Below, one piece after another: positions 25,159 through 34,169 of a DNA stretch of 64,000 bases. The translations under genes were made by a program, and so were the position numbers. Under the pieces are notes generated by a model. That model was given only the letters and a program-made list of their open reading frames with translations, searched no databases and was not told the DNA's origin. The stretch is from Marinobacterium marinum (GTDB lineage Bacteria > Pseudomonadota > Gammaproteobacteria > Pseudomonadales > Balneatricaceae). The stretch's first letter is position 1, and each line of letters opens with the position of its first letter. Location: NCBI RefSeq assembly GCF_013868415.1, contig NZ_JACEMT010000052.1, positions 62,001 to 126,000 on the forward strand, read 5' to 3'.

Positions 25159-26799
25159 TTAAATGCGCGGCTCGCTCCGCAATCCCTGGTATGCCGAGTA
25201 ACCTGACACCAGCACAACCAGCATGAAGGGAACCCCGGTGATCAGTACGGCGGCCTGAAGCGCAGTCAACCCTCCGCCGAGCAGCAATGCAATAGCAATG
25301 GCGCCTTCAATCACGACCCAGAATACGCGCTGGGTTTTGGGTGAGGTTACTTTCCCGCCGGAGGTGATCGAGTCAATCACCAAAGAGCCCGAATCCGAAG
25401 AGGTAATGAAAAACACCATCACCAACAAAATACCCACCAATGACGTCACCGAAGCCCATGGAAGCTGATCCAGCATGGCGAAAAGCTGAAGCTCCAGCGC
25501 AGCATTTTTCGCCCCGTCATAGCCATTGACGAGTTGATCCAGAGCGGTTTCTCCAAAAGAACTCATCCACACAACCGACACCGCTGTCGGTACCACCAGT
25601 ACCGCAATCAGGAATTCACGTACGGTCCGGCCACGCGACACTCGAGCGATAAACATCCCCACGAAGGGTGACCAGCTCACCCACCAGGCCCAATAGAAGG
25701 CAGTCCAGCCATTAATAAATCCCTGGTCCTCACGCCCGAAGGGGTTGGCCAGGAACGGCAGCTTTTGGAGATAAGCCCCCAGATTATTCAACGCCCCGGT
25801 CACAATCAACAGCGTAGGACCAACGATGATGACAAAAAACATGAGCACGAATGCCAGCGTAATATTCAGCTGCGAAATGCGGCGTACGCCCTTTTCCACA
25901 CCGGCCACTACGGACACCAGGGTAACGGCGGTAATGCCCACGACCAAAAGCACCATGGTCGTGTTATCGTTCGGCACACCAAACAGGTGATGCAGGCCGG
26001 CCGAAGCCTGAGATGCCCCCAGGCCCAGTGATGTAGCCAGACCAAACAACGTGGCAAATACGGCCAACACATCCACGACATGACCCGGCCAGCCCCAAAT
26101 ACGCTCACCAAGAACCGGGTAGAACACGGAGCGCATGGTCAGTGGCAACCCCTTGTTGAAGGAGAACAGCGCCAGCGCCAGGGCGACAATCGCGTACGTC
26201 GCCCAAGGATGGAGCCCCCAATGAAAGATCGATGCCGCCATGCTCAGCGAGCGCGCCTCTTCCTCGCCGCTCAACTGCGCTCCCAGAGGCCCCGTAGTGC
26301 CACTGCGCAACTCACTGAAATAGGTCAACGGCTCCGACACACAGTAAAACATCAACCCCACTCCCATACCGGCAGCAAACAGCATGGCGAACCAGCCCGG
26401 ATAACTGAAGTCGGGACGAGCGTCCGTACCGCCAAGACGTACTCGGCTGAGCGGGGAAAAAATCAACACGAGCGCCAAAATGACAAACAGATTGGTCGAC
26501 AGCATGAATGCCCAGCTGAGGTTGTTGGTCAAAAAGCTGCGCGTCTGATTAAACACGGCCCCCATCGTATCGGGAAAGCCCAAGGTAATGCTGACAAAAA
26601 ACAGAATGACGGCGGCAGACCAGAGAAAAACCGTACTGTGCAGATCGACCCGCAACCCCAGCAGGCCTGCGCTCACATTATCCTGACCGATCACATAATC
26701 CGTATCGATCACATTGGAGTCTCCCTCAGGCATGGGAAGGCCTGCATCGGCGGTGCTGCTCGCCAGGCTTGAATCGGATGGATGATACTCGGTGTTCAT
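25159..26799 (-). CDS. BCCT-family transporter (betaine/choline/carnitine type)
   Basis: A 546-residue Na+- or H+-coupled carrier with twelve membrane segments. The family signature lies at WAWWVSWSPFVGMFIARVSRGRT (shown in part, about residue 370), and the fourth-helix glycine motif reads AAGMGVGLMFYCVSEPL. The N-terminal 75 residues are cytosolic and acidic. ATG 26799 has AGGA 6 bases upstream. Divergent from a LysR gene. Substrate could be glycine betaine, choline or DMSP, all plausible in a marine organism; sequence reading does not decide. Confidence 0.9.
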   Translation of the reverse strand: MNTEYHPSDSSLASSTADAGLPMPEGDSNVIDTDYVIGQDNVSAGLLGLRVDLHSTVFLWSAAVILFFVSITLGFPDTMGAVFNQTRSFLTNNLSWAFMLSTNLFVILALVLIFSPLSRVRLGGTDARPDFSYPGWFAMLFAAGMGVGLMFYCVSEPLTYFSELRSGTTGPLGAQLSGEEEARSLSMAASIFHWGLHPWATYAIVALALALFSFNKGLPLTMRSVFYPVLGERIWGWPGHVVDVLAVFATLFGLATSLGLGASQASAGLHHLFGVPNDNTTMVLLVVGITAVTLVSVVAGVEKGVRRISQLNITLAFVLMFFVIIVGPTLLIVTGALNNLGAYLQKLPFLANPFGREDQGFINGWTAFYWAWWVSWSPFVGMFIARVSRGRTVREFLIAVLVVPTAVSVVWMSSFGETALDQLVNGYDGAKNAALELQLFAMLDQLPWASVTSLVGILLVMVFFITSSDSGSLVIDSITSGGKVTSPKTQRVFWVVIEGAIAIALLLGGGLTALQAAVLITGVPFMLVVLVSGYSAYQGLRSEPRI

Positions 26800-27139
26800 A
26801 CTGTTCCTGTACTGGATGAATAAAACATTCGCTTGCCCCCCTTCAGTCACCCGCACCTGCAATCAATAACGCCCCTTCCGCACAGCGGAACCGGCGAAAC
26901 CATACAGATCAGGAGGGTTTGGAGAGCTTGTCCAGCTTCTTGCAGAAACTGGAGTGGGTCTTTGAGATTCCCGCCTCACTCGGAGCGTGCTCGGTGTGAC
27001 ATCTGACATTAAGCAGACAGGCGTAAGGACGAGCGAACCCTGGCAACAATGCCGATCAGTTTGCTCTGCAGCGCATATTCTGGAAGACTTGCCTGCATCA
27101 AGGAAATGAAGATTTCCAATACTTCCATCATGAATTGTA
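26800..27139. other. 340-bp divergent gap between BCCT and LysR genes
   Basis: No credible gene is present; a 91-codon reading frame (27049-27324) runs into the LysR gene in another frame. The gap holds a small hairpin TTCCGC-aca-GCGGAA (26876-26890) in the BCCT leader and an inverted repeat near the LysR start (listed separately). Confidence 0.6.
27102..27117. promoter_or_regulatory. Inverted repeat before the LysR gene
   Basis: GGAAAT-gaag-ATTTCC is a perfect 6-bp inverted repeat ending 22 bases before the LysR start. It may be an autoregulatory operator; the arms are short so chance is possible. Confidence 0.35.
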
Positions 27140-28042
27140 ATGACTCAGACCAAAACACAACGCCCGCTGGACCTCGTGGTACTGAACACCTTCGTCAGCG
27201 TCATCGAGCAAGGGGGATTCACCGCAGCAGCAGAGCACCTGCACCTGGCACAACCCACGGTCAGTGCACATATCAAACGACTAGAGGAAACCCTTGGTCG
27301 TCCACTCCTGCGTCGCGGACATAAACTGGCAACACCTACGGCAGCAGGTGAAAAGCTGTTGCTACATGCACGTCAAATGCTCCGACAAAACCGTCTGGCC
27401 TGGCAGGATATCAACGACCAACGCCTGGCCGGTGTCGTCAGACTGGGGATACCGGAGGATTACCTCGGATATTTGCCGAGTGCTCTGGCTGATTTTGAGT
27501 CGCGTTTTCCCGACGTGGAGCTAGAAGTACATTGCGGACTCAGCGTCGAACTGATCAAGGATGTTGAGTCGGGAGTGCTGGACCTGGCGATTACCACACG
27601 CCAGCCTCGCAGCCCCGGAGGGGATGTATTGCGCAGAGAACCGATGATCTGGGTCGGCGCAAGCGGATATGATACCCAAAGCCGTTCCCCCCTGCCCCTG
27701 GCCGTATCCAGACAAGGTGTCTGCATTTTTCGTGACCGCACCCTGGCCAGTCTGGATGCCGCCGATATTCCCTGGCGAATTGCCTACACCAGTGCCAGTT
27801 TATCGGGCCTGTCCGCTGCTGTCCGGGCCGGACTTGCAGTCACGGTGCTCACACCCCCAATGCTCGGCAGCGATATGCGGGTACTGAAGAATGGCTTGCC
27901 GGAGCTGCCCCATATTGAGATTGCGCTCCATCGCAATGAACGACCAACAGAAGCCGCAACGCAACTTGCTAACCAACTACAGTCACATATAGAAGCCTAT
28001 TCAGCTGCTCACCCGCCTGGCCGGCATGGCATCCTGTCCTAA
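27140..28042 (+). CDS. LysR-type transcriptional regulator
   Basis: A 300-residue LysR regulator with N-terminal helix-turn-helix GGFTAAAEHLHLAQPTVSAH (about residues 22-41) and a periplasmic-binding-like effector domain (about 92-290) with VVRLGIPEDYLGYLP and DLAITTRQPRS. The ATG at 27140 begins MTQTKTQRPLDLV. It is divergent from the BCCT carrier, which is the most likely target, and convergent with dctM. The effector is unknown. Confidence 0.88.
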   Translation: MTQTKTQRPLDLVVLNTFVSVIEQGGFTAAAEHLHLAQPTVSAHIKRLEETLGRPLLRRGHKLATPTAAGEKLLLHARQMLRQNRLAWQDINDQRLAGVVRLGIPEDYLGYLPSALADFESRFPDVELEVHCGLSVELIKDVESGVLDLAITTRQPRSPGGDVLRREPMIWVGASGYDTQSRSPLPLAVSRQGVCIFRDRTLASLDAADIPWRIAYTSASLSGLSAAVRAGLAVTVLTPPMLGSDMRVLKNGLPELPHIEIALHRNERPTEAATQLANQLQSHIEAYSAAHPPGRHGILS

Positions 28043-28100
28043 CATAAGGCCCAGTCACCTGCCTCCAGGCCATCCCTGGCCATTACTCGCTGGAAAACGT

Positions 28101-29459
28101 CTAACCGCTGAGCCCCGGCAACCAAAGCACAATTGACGGGAAGAGTATGCAAAGTGTCAGCCCCGCCAACTGCAGCAGTACAAATGGAATAATGGATTTG
28201 TAAATGGTGCCAATACCCACGCTGCCGTTAGTGATCCCTTTCAGGTAAAACAACGCATATCCGAAGGGTGGTGTCAGAAAACTGGTTTGCAGGTTGATGG
28301 CAACCAGAATCGCAAACCAGACCAGCACCGTGTCTCCCTGCAACACGCCCCCGAAGTCCAGCTCACTGACAACCGGCAGCAGCAGCGGCAAAATAACGAA
28401 GCTGATCTCGATCCACTCCAGGAAAAAGCCCAGCAGAAAGATCAGCCCCATCAGCAGCAGCAACAGACCATAAGGTCCCAGCCCGGTCCCGGTAATCATT
28501 TCTTCAATCATGTCGGCACCGCCCAGACGCTTGAATACCACGCTGAAACAGGTTGCTCCCACGACCACAAAGAGAATCATCGCTGATGTTTTCGAGGTCG
28601 AGCGGCAGACGTCACGCAAAGCCGCCACATTGAGCTGTCTCAGGAACAGAGCCAACAGCATGGCACCCGCCGCACCTATTGCAGCCGCTTCCGTAGGCGT
28701 TGCGATACCGGCCATGATCGATCCCAATACCGCGACAATCAAAACTACGGGGCCCAACAGGTCGCGCAGCAATGCAACTGCCAAAGGAGCCTGCTGCTCG
28801 GTGTCTTCGGCAGCTCCGCCCTCACTGGCCAGAGGTGCCCAGTCAGGCCGGAACCAGGCGGCCAGCAGCAAGTACAGGGTATACAAAACACCCAGCATCA
28901 ACCCCGGAACCAGAGCGGCCTTGAACAGAGCCCCAACCGAAATCTGCATGATTGAGCCCATCAGCACCAGCATGATCGACGGTGGAATCAGGATCCCCAA
29001 CGTACCGGAGGCCGCGACAACACCATAGGCCATTTCCGGCTTATAGCCCTGCTTCAGCATCACCGGCAATGCCAGCAAACCCAGCATCACGACCGAGGCG
29101 CCGATAATACCGGTACTGGCGGCCATCACCACGCCCAGCAGCGCCACGGAAACAGCCAGCCCGCCACGTACATTGCCGAACAGACGCTGCAGAGTCAGCA
29201 GCAGATTTCGGGCAACACCGGAGCGTTCCAGCATGAGCCCCATGAACACGAACAAGGGAATGGCAATCAACAGCCAGTTTTCAATCACTCCGCCAAAAAT
29301 GCGCGAGGACACCGTACCCAGAAACGGCAGAGGGATATCACCGATAAACGCAAACAGGATGCCCAGCCCACCCAGCAAAAATGCGACCGGATAACCGCTG
29401 AAGATGCCAACCAGCAGTGCCAGCACCATCGCAATCGCCAATCCATATTCATCCAGCAT
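28101..29459 (-). CDS. dctM: TRAP transporter large membrane subunit DctM
   Basis: The ion-coupled large permease of a tripartite ATP-independent periplasmic transporter. It has 452 residues and about 12 hydrophobic segments, with family features such as FSGYPVAFLLGG at the start, VMAASTGIIGASVVMLGLLALP and GTLGILIPPSIMLVL. Its start overlaps the dctQ end by 11 bases. It works with the DctQ and DctP products encoded immediately upstream. Confidence 0.93.
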   Translation of the reverse strand: MLDEYGLAIAMVLALLVGIFSGYPVAFLLGGLGILFAFIGDIPLPFLGTVSSRIFGGVIENWLLIAIPLFVFMGLMLERSGVARNLLLTLQRLFGNVRGGLAVSVALLGVVMAASTGIIGASVVMLGLLALPVMLKQGYKPEMAYGVVAASGTLGILIPPSIMLVLMGSIMQISVGALFKAALVPGLMLGVLYTLYLLLAAWFRPDWAPLASEGGAAEDTEQQAPLAVALLRDLLGPVVLIVAVLGSIMAGIATPTEAAAIGAAGAMLLALFLRQLNVAALRDVCRSTSKTSAMILFVVVGATCFSVVFKRLGGADMIEEMITGTGLGPYGLLLLLMGLIFLLGFFLEWIEISFVILPLLLPVVSELDFGGVLQGDTVLVWFAILVAINLQTSFLTPPFGYALFYLKGITNGSVGIGTIYKSIIPFVLLQLAGLTLCILFPSIVLWLPGLSG

Positions 29460-30099
29460 CCGAGTTCTCCTCTACATCACGTGCCGGATCCAAAATACGT
29501 GCCAAACGATCGAACACCTGCCCCAGCGCGCCAAGCGCCAACAGCAGCAGCCCGGTCGGCAACGCTCCCTTGATCAAAAAACGGTCGGTCAGGCCACCAT
29601 AGTTCGACTGCTCCCCCGAGACATAGGACATCTGCACCATGTGCTTGGATAGCCAGGCGATCAGGATACAGAAGGGGATCAGCAGCACCAGGTGGCCGAC
29701 AATTTCGACCCAGTGCTTCAACGCGGGCGACATGCGGTGGTGCAACATATCAACCCGTACATGCATATTCGCATGCATGGCGTAGCCGGCACCAAGCAGC
29801 GTCAGGACACCGAACAGGTGCCACTGCAGCTCGGTCACCGTGTTGATTGTGATCGCCTTGCCCAGCAGCAGCACCTTGTCGTCCCACCGCATGAGTTCAT
29901 TGATGCCCAGGGCATTCATCAGTACGGTGGCCAGCACCGCCATCATCACGCCCAGCACCAGCCAACTGCTGACCTGACCCAGCCAGCGGCCCAGCCCGAT
30001 TAACGGGCAGGCCAGACAGGCACACCAGCGGGCGCCGGACTGGCGCCAACCGGGTAGCCTGGTGTCATCGCGGAGTTGCTTGCAGCTCATACCACTCAT
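29449..30099 (-). CDS. dctQ: TRAP transporter small membrane subunit DctQ
   Basis: A 216-residue membrane protein with four hydrophobic segments, as in DctQ subunits; the segment LQWHLFGVLTLLGAGYAMHAN followed by HVRVDML is the family signature. The size is at the upper end, as in the mannitol/chloroaromatic type. ATGs at 30099 and 30090 are both possible; either overlaps dctP by about 30 bases, indicating coupling. Confidence 0.88.
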   Translation of the reverse strand: MSGMSCKQLRDDTRLPGWRQSGARWCACLACPLIGLGRWLGQVSSWLVLGVMMAVLATVLMNALGINELMRWDDKVLLLGKAITINTVTELQWHLFGVLTLLGAGYAMHANMHVRVDMLHHRMSPALKHWVEIVGHLVLLIPFCILIAWLSKHMVQMSYVSGEQSNYGGLTDRFLIKGALPTGLLLLALGALGQVFDRLARILDPARDVEENSDAG

Positions 30100-31114
30100 C
30101 CACCAGCTTGCTGTGTTTCATCAGCGATTCATAGGCCTTGGCAAACAGAGGATTGGTCTTCATCTCCTCCTCACGCACCTCGTCCCAGGCCTTGCGCAGT
30201 TCCGCCAGTACCGGATCGGGGAAGCGTTTTACCTCAATGCCCTTTTCTTCCAGCTTACGGATAGTGCGAATCTGCTCGGCAGGCGCTTCCGCCATGGCCC
30301 ACTGCAAGGTCGAACGGCAAGCGGTTTCGAACTTGGCCTTGGTGGCGTCATCGTATTCGTTCCAGACATCCTTGTTGATGATGAACGAGAACCAGCTGGC
30401 CGACTGGTGCCAGCCCGGGAAGTAGTAGTATTTGGTCACTTCCTCGAAGCCCATGACCTGATCCACCTGCGGCACGGAGAATTCGGTCGCATCGATACGT
30501 CCACGCTCCAGCGCCAGGTAGATCTCCCCGCCCGGAATCAGCTGGGTCGAGGCACCAAACTTGTTCAGCACTTTGGCACCCAGGCCGGAAATACGGATAC
30601 GCAGGCCTTCAAAGTCCTTGATATCCTTGATCTCCTTGCTGTACCAGCCACCTGTTTCCTGTGGTGATATAAAGCAGGGCAGCACTTTTACATTGTATTG
30701 ATCGTAGGCGCTCTGCAGAATTTCAGTCCCTTCATCGGCCCACATCCAGGACATGAAAGCCTCGGGTGTAGGACCAAAGGGCAAGGCACCGTATAGATTG
30801 GTGACCGGCACGGTACCGGCCCAATAGCCGATCCAGTCCCAGCCTGCGGGCACGGCTCCCGAGGATACGGCGTTAAAAACCTCAAACGCCGGTACCAGAT
30901 CACCGGGGTTGTGCACCTTCAGTTTGACCTTGCCGTCAGTAACCGTTTCCAGCTCCTGTGCAAAACGCACAGCGCCTTCACCGATAAACAGGTTGGTATT
31001 AAACGTATTGGCAACGTCCAGCTTCGATGGGCCTGCAGCCTGCAGGCTGGTGGACAAAACCAGTGCGGTCGCACCGGCGCTCAGAGCGGTTGTAAAGCGA
31101 GAGAGCTGACTCAT
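30065..31114 (-). CDS. dctP: TRAP transporter solute-binding protein DctP
   Basis: The 349-residue periplasmic binding protein of the TRAP system. A signal peptide ends at about residue 27 (LSTSLQAA). The conserved substrate-contact block is LRIRISGLGAKVLNKFGAS (about 175-193), followed by PGGEIYLALERGRIDATEF. This block and the YYYFPGWHQ segment resemble the 2-oxo acid/lactate group (TakP-like), so a hydroxy- or keto-acid substrate is a fair guess. AAAGGGA precedes the ATG. It lies 80 bp after mmsA in the same direction. Confidence 0.9.
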   Translation of the reverse strand: MSQLSRFTTALSAGATALVLSTSLQAAGPSKLDVANTFNTNLFIGEGAVRFAQELETVTDGKVKLKVHNPGDLVPAFEVFNAVSSGAVPAGWDWIGYWAGTVPVTNLYGALPFGPTPEAFMSWMWADEGTEILQSAYDQYNVKVLPCFISPQETGGWYSKEIKDIKDFEGLRIRISGLGAKVLNKFGASTQLIPGGEIYLALERGRIDATEFSVPQVDQVMGFEEVTKYYYFPGWHQSASWFSFIINKDVWNEYDDATKAKFETACRSTLQWAMAEAPAEQIRTIRKLEEKGIEVKRFPDPVLAELRKAWDEVREEEMKTNPLFAKAYESLMKHSKLVDEWYELQATPR

Positions 31115-31162
31115 GATTTCACGTCCCTTTTATTGTTATTGCGGGTGAAAACCGGGTTCAGT

Positions 31163-31184
31163 CGCACGGCCTTGTGACCGTGCG
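31163..31184 (-). promoter_or_regulatory. Intercistronic hairpin between mmsA and dctP
   Basis: CGCACGG and CCGTGCG form a 7-bp perfect stem with an 8-base loop, 11 bases after the mmsA stop. There is no U tract. It could terminate part of the transcripts or protect a dctP message end. Confidence 0.4.
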
Positions 31185-31194
31185 TACCTGTAGT

Positions 31195-32694
31195 CTATTT
31201 CATACTGATGGTGGTGTTAACGCCTTCCGATTCATTATCGGGCTCAAACCAGCGCGACGTAACGGTTTTGGTCTGTGTCCAGAACTGAATCGCCTGCTTG
31301 CCGTTGGGACCCAGATCCCCCAACTTGGATGCCCGCGACCCGGTAAAACTGAAGAAAGCCACCGGCACCGGAATAGGTACATTTATGCCGACCTGCCCTA
31401 CATCGATGTCCGCTTCGTAACGGCGCGCAGCCCAACCGGAGTTGGTAAAGATTGACGTGCCATTACCATTGGGGTTGGCATTGATGAATTCGATCGCTTC
31501 ATCCAGGGTCTCCGCCGTCACCACACACATGACCGGGCCGAAAATTTCTTCATCATAGACACGCATGCCAGGTTTCACATCGGTAAAAATTGTCGGCCCG
31601 ACAAAATTGCCGTTCGGATACCCCTCGACACTGATCTCGCGCCCATCCAGTGCCAGCGTTGCGCCTTCGGCCACACCGGAATCAATCAGGCTGATCACAC
31701 GGTTCCGCGCCTGCGGTGACACCAGCGGTCCCAGATCCGCGTCGCGCTGGGTACCGGGCCCTACCTTCATGGTCGTGGAACGCTCAATAATCTCCGCCAG
31801 CCACTCCTTCGCCTGGCCCACCAGAACAACCACGGAGTTGGCCATACAGCGCTGGCCGGCAGCCCCGAAACAGGAGCCGATCACGTTATTGATCGCCTGG
31901 CTGCGGTTGGCATCCGGCATGATGACACAGTGGTTTTTTGCTCCCATCATCGACTGCACACGCTTACCGGCAGCCCCGGCACGATCATAAATGTGTGTGC
32001 CTACATGGGTGGAACCGATAAAGGAAAGCGCCTTGATATCCGGGTGGTCACAGATCTGGTTGGCAACATCGGGGCCGCCATGCACCACGTTCAACACGCC
32101 TGCGGGGATACCGGCTTCATGCGCCAGTTCAACCAGACGCATGGTGGATGTGGGATCCTGTTCGGATGGCTTGAGGACAAAGGTATTACCGGTAGCGATC
32201 GCCAGCGGGAACATGAAACAGGGCAGCATGATCGGGAAGTTGAACGCCGTGATGCCGGCTCCAACACCCAACGGTTGCTGCAGTGAATATACATTGACGT
32301 TGCCGGCGGCATTTTCGGCGATTTCGCCCAACTGCAACGACGTAATGGAGCAGGCATGCTCGATCACTTCCAGACCCCGTGCCACTTCGCCTTCGGCATC
32401 CGGCAGCGTCTTGCCGTGTTCTTCAGTGATCAGGGCCGCCAGTTCTTCAGTATGCTCTCGCACCAGCGCCTGGAAACGCAGCATGATCCGCATGCGCTGC
32501 GCCAGCGACACCTTGCGCCAGGACTTGAACGCTTCCTTGGCGACGGCAACGGCGGCATCCACCTCGGCTGCCGTTGCAAAGGGCACGCGCGCCACCACCT
32601 CCTGAGTCGCGGGATTGACTACGTCACGCCACTCGGCACTGCTGGAACGAACCTTTTCGCCATTGATAAACAGGGGGATTTCACGAACCGACAT
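31195..32694 (-). CDS. mmsA: CoA-acylating methylmalonate-semialdehyde dehydrogenase
   Basis: This NAD+-dependent enzyme converts methylmalonate semialdehyde to propionyl-CoA or malonate semialdehyde to acetyl-CoA, in valine, inositol or beta-alanine breakdown. The 499-residue protein has the aldehyde dehydrogenase fold with [20 protein letters not shown] typical of Mms[16 protein letters not shown] for NAD binding, and the catalytic cysteine in [10 protein letters not shown] (about residue 285). AAGGAG precedes the ATG. It is first in a likely operon with dctPQM and divergent from a LysR gene, so the imported acid may be degraded through a malonate- or methylmalonate-semialdehyde. Confidence 0.94.
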   Translation of the reverse strand: MSVREIPLFINGEKVRSSSAEWRDVVNPATQEVVARVPFATAAEVDAAVAVAKEAFKSWRKVSLAQRMRIMLRFQALVREHTEELAALITEEHGKTLPDAEGEVARGLEVIEHACSITSLQLGEIAENAAGNVNVYSLQQPLGVGAGITAFNFPIMLPCFMFPLAIATGNTFVLKPSEQDPTSTMRLVELAHEAGIPAGVLNVVHGGPDVANQICDHPDIKALSFIGSTHVGTHIYDRAGAAGKRVQSMMGAKNHCVIMPDANRSQAINNVIGSCFGAAGQRCMANSVVVLVGQAKEWLAEIIERSTTMKVGPGTQRDADLGPLVSPQARNRVISLIDSGVAEGATLALDGREISVEGYPNGNFVGPTIFTDVKPGMRVYDEEIFGPVMCVVTAETLDEAIEFINANPNGNGTSIFTNSGWAARRYEADIDVGQVGINVPIPVPVAFFSFTGSRASKLGDLGPNGKQAIQFWTQTKTVTSRWFEPDNESEGVNTTISMK

Positions 32695-32776
32695 AAACCT
32701 GATCTCCTTATATTTCTTGTGTATTCAGGCAAAAGCAAGGCCCTGTAAGGCTGTCTTCGAGTCTAGCCGCGCTTCC

Positions 32777-32827
32777 CGTTGACAGACAACGCTCAACCAA
32801 GCACATTGGTTGTGCAAAAATGCACAA
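32777..32827. promoter_or_regulatory. Three consecutive inverted repeats between mmsA and LysR
   Basis: Within 51 bp are CGTTG-N5-CAACG (32777-32791), CAACCAA-N5-TTGGTTG (32794-32812) and TTGTGCA-N4-TGCACAA (32810-32827), all perfect and spaced by roughly one and a half helix turns. The last reaches the LysR ribosome binding site. They are strong candidates for LysR operators, with the third suited to autorepression. Confidence 0.6.
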
Positions 32828-32836
32828 GGAATACAC

Positions 32837-33778
32837 ATGCTTAATTGGCAGGACATTCAGATATTTCTCGAAGTGGCCCGCGCCGAACGGCTCACCGATG
32901 CCGCGCGCCGGTTAACCATAGACCATTCCACCGTGTCACGCCGTATCCGCCGATTCGAGGCCGACCTGAATACGCAGCTGTTCGAGCGCAGCACACACGG
33001 CTACCGCCTGACGGCCGCCGGCGAGCAACTCTTGCAGTTTGCGGAGGAGATGGCTCGACAGGCAACCGGAGCTCGCGAAAACATCAGTAATCAAAACCTT
33101 CAAATCAGCGGTCAGATCCGTATCGGCGTCACCGAGGGTTTCGGAACCTACGTCATCACACCTTTGCTCAGCGCCTTTCAGAAGCAGTACCCTGACGTCA
33201 CCATCGAGCTGCTGACGTTGCCAAGAGCCGTGAACCTGAGCCGCCATGAAGCCGATCTGGCGATCACCATCGACCGGCCAACCAATGCCGAAATGGTCGT
33301 TTCACGCCTGTGCGATTACCGACTCAGGCTCTATGGAGAAACCCGCTATCTGGAGCAAAAGGGCGTACCCGCACATATGGGAGCACTGTCCCGCTATGAG
33401 CTGATCGGTTATGTAGACGATCTGGTCTTCAGCGACCAGCTATGTTATCTCGATCCACTGCTGCATGGCCTGCCCAGCCAGCCCCATTTTGTTCAGCGCA
33501 GCACCAGCGTCATCACCCAGCTGCACGCCGTACGCGCAGGTGCTGGACTGGCCATTCTGCCCTGTTTCATGGCGGAACAGGAGCCCGGCCTGCAGGCTTT
33601 GCTGGTACCGGAGATCGATATCTGTCGTGAATTCTGGATCACGGCACGTGCGGAGCAGCGCCAGTTATTGAGAGTACGTCTGCTGTGGCAGTATCTGAAG
33701 GAGGCGATAGAGCTGAATCGGCTCTGGCTGCTGGGCGCCTATGGCACCAATCTGCAACTGCCAGCGCCAGCCCCCTGA
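32837..33778 (+). CDS. LysR-type regulator (likely controls mmsA-dctPQM)
   Basis: A 313-residue LysR protein of the CrgA/AphB-like branch, judged from WQDIQIFLEVARAERLTDAARR and the helix-turn-helix LTIDHSTVSRRIRRFEADLN. The effector domain has GQIRIGVTEGFGTYVI and DLAITIDRPTN. The ATG at 32837 has AAGGA 7 bases upstream, itself next to an inverted repeat. Divergent position and the operator-like repeats make it the probable regulator of the mmsA-TRAP operon. Confidence 0.88.
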   Translation: MLNWQDIQIFLEVARAERLTDAARRLTIDHSTVSRRIRRFEADLNTQLFERSTHGYRLTAAGEQLLQFAEEMARQATGARENISNQNLQISGQIRIGVTEGFGTYVITPLLSAFQKQYPDVTIELLTLPRAVNLSRHEADLAITIDRPTNAEMVVSRLCDYRLRLYGETRYLEQKGVPAHMGALSRYELIGYVDDLVFSDQLCYLDPLLHGLPSQPHFVQRSTSVITQLHAVRAGAGLAILPCFMAEQEPGLQALLVPEIDICREFWITARAEQRQLLRVRLLWQYLKEAIELNRLWLLGAYGTNLQLPAPAP

Positions 33779-33795
33779 GTGAAGGGGTAAAACAG

Positions 33796-33820
33796 AACAG
33801 CGGGCAGAGCGCCCGCTGTT
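33796..33820. terminator. Hairpin between convergent LysR and cold-shock genes
   Basis: AACAGCGGGC and GCCCGCTGTT form a perfect 10-bp stem with a 5-base loop. U tracts are poor on both sides, so efficiency is uncertain. Confidence 0.55.
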
Positions 33821-33841
33821 GCGAATCCGGACTGTCAGTGC

Positions 33842-34054
33842 TTATGCAACAACAGTAACGTTTTCAGCCTGAGGACCTTTCTGGCCCTGAGTAACTTCGA
33901 AAGTTACAGTCTGGTTTTCGTGCAGGGTACGACGACCAGTACCGTTAATAGCGCGGAAGTGAACGAACACGTCCGGGCCGTTTTCCTGCTGGATAAAGCC
34001 GAAGCCTTTTTCATCGTTGAACCACTTAACGGTACCGGTAACGAGCTGTGACAT
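33842..34054 (-). CDS. Cold-shock domain protein (CspA family)
   Basis: A 70-residue single cold-shock domain. RNP motifs are seen at KGFGFIQ (residues 16-22) and VFVHFRAI (about 29-36), and the opening [14 protein letters not shown] is typical. Such proteins act as RNA chaperones. GAGGC lies ahead of the ATG. The leader is long and contains a hairpin ACCAGC-ATC-GCTGGT (34081-34095), in line with the structured 5' leaders of csp genes. Which paralogue this is cannot be told. Confidence 0.94.
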   Translation of the reverse strand: MSQLVTGTVKWFNDEKGFGFIQQENGPDVFVHFRAINGTGRRTLHENQTVTFEVTQGQKGPQAENVTVVA

Positions 34055-34080
34055 TTTTTGCCTCTTTCTTTTGCATGTAC

Positions 34081-34099
34081 ACCAGCGATGCTGGTTTTT
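34081..34099. promoter_or_regulatory. Hairpin in the csp leader
   Basis: ACCAGC-gat-GCTGGT is a 6-bp perfect stem about 27 bases before the csp start. On the plus strand TTTT follows it, so it could also stop transcription running rightward into or away from csp. Confidence 0.35.
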
Positions 34100-34169
34100 C
34101 TTATGTTTGGATGCACCCAGGTGCCATCCGATCGTATTGAACCGGCCACAGGGACCGCTTCATCCGCCA

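Noticed and set aside
27049-27324. 91-codon frame before and into the LysR gene
   Set aside because: It overlaps the LysR helix-turn-helix coding region in another frame and has no recognisable features.
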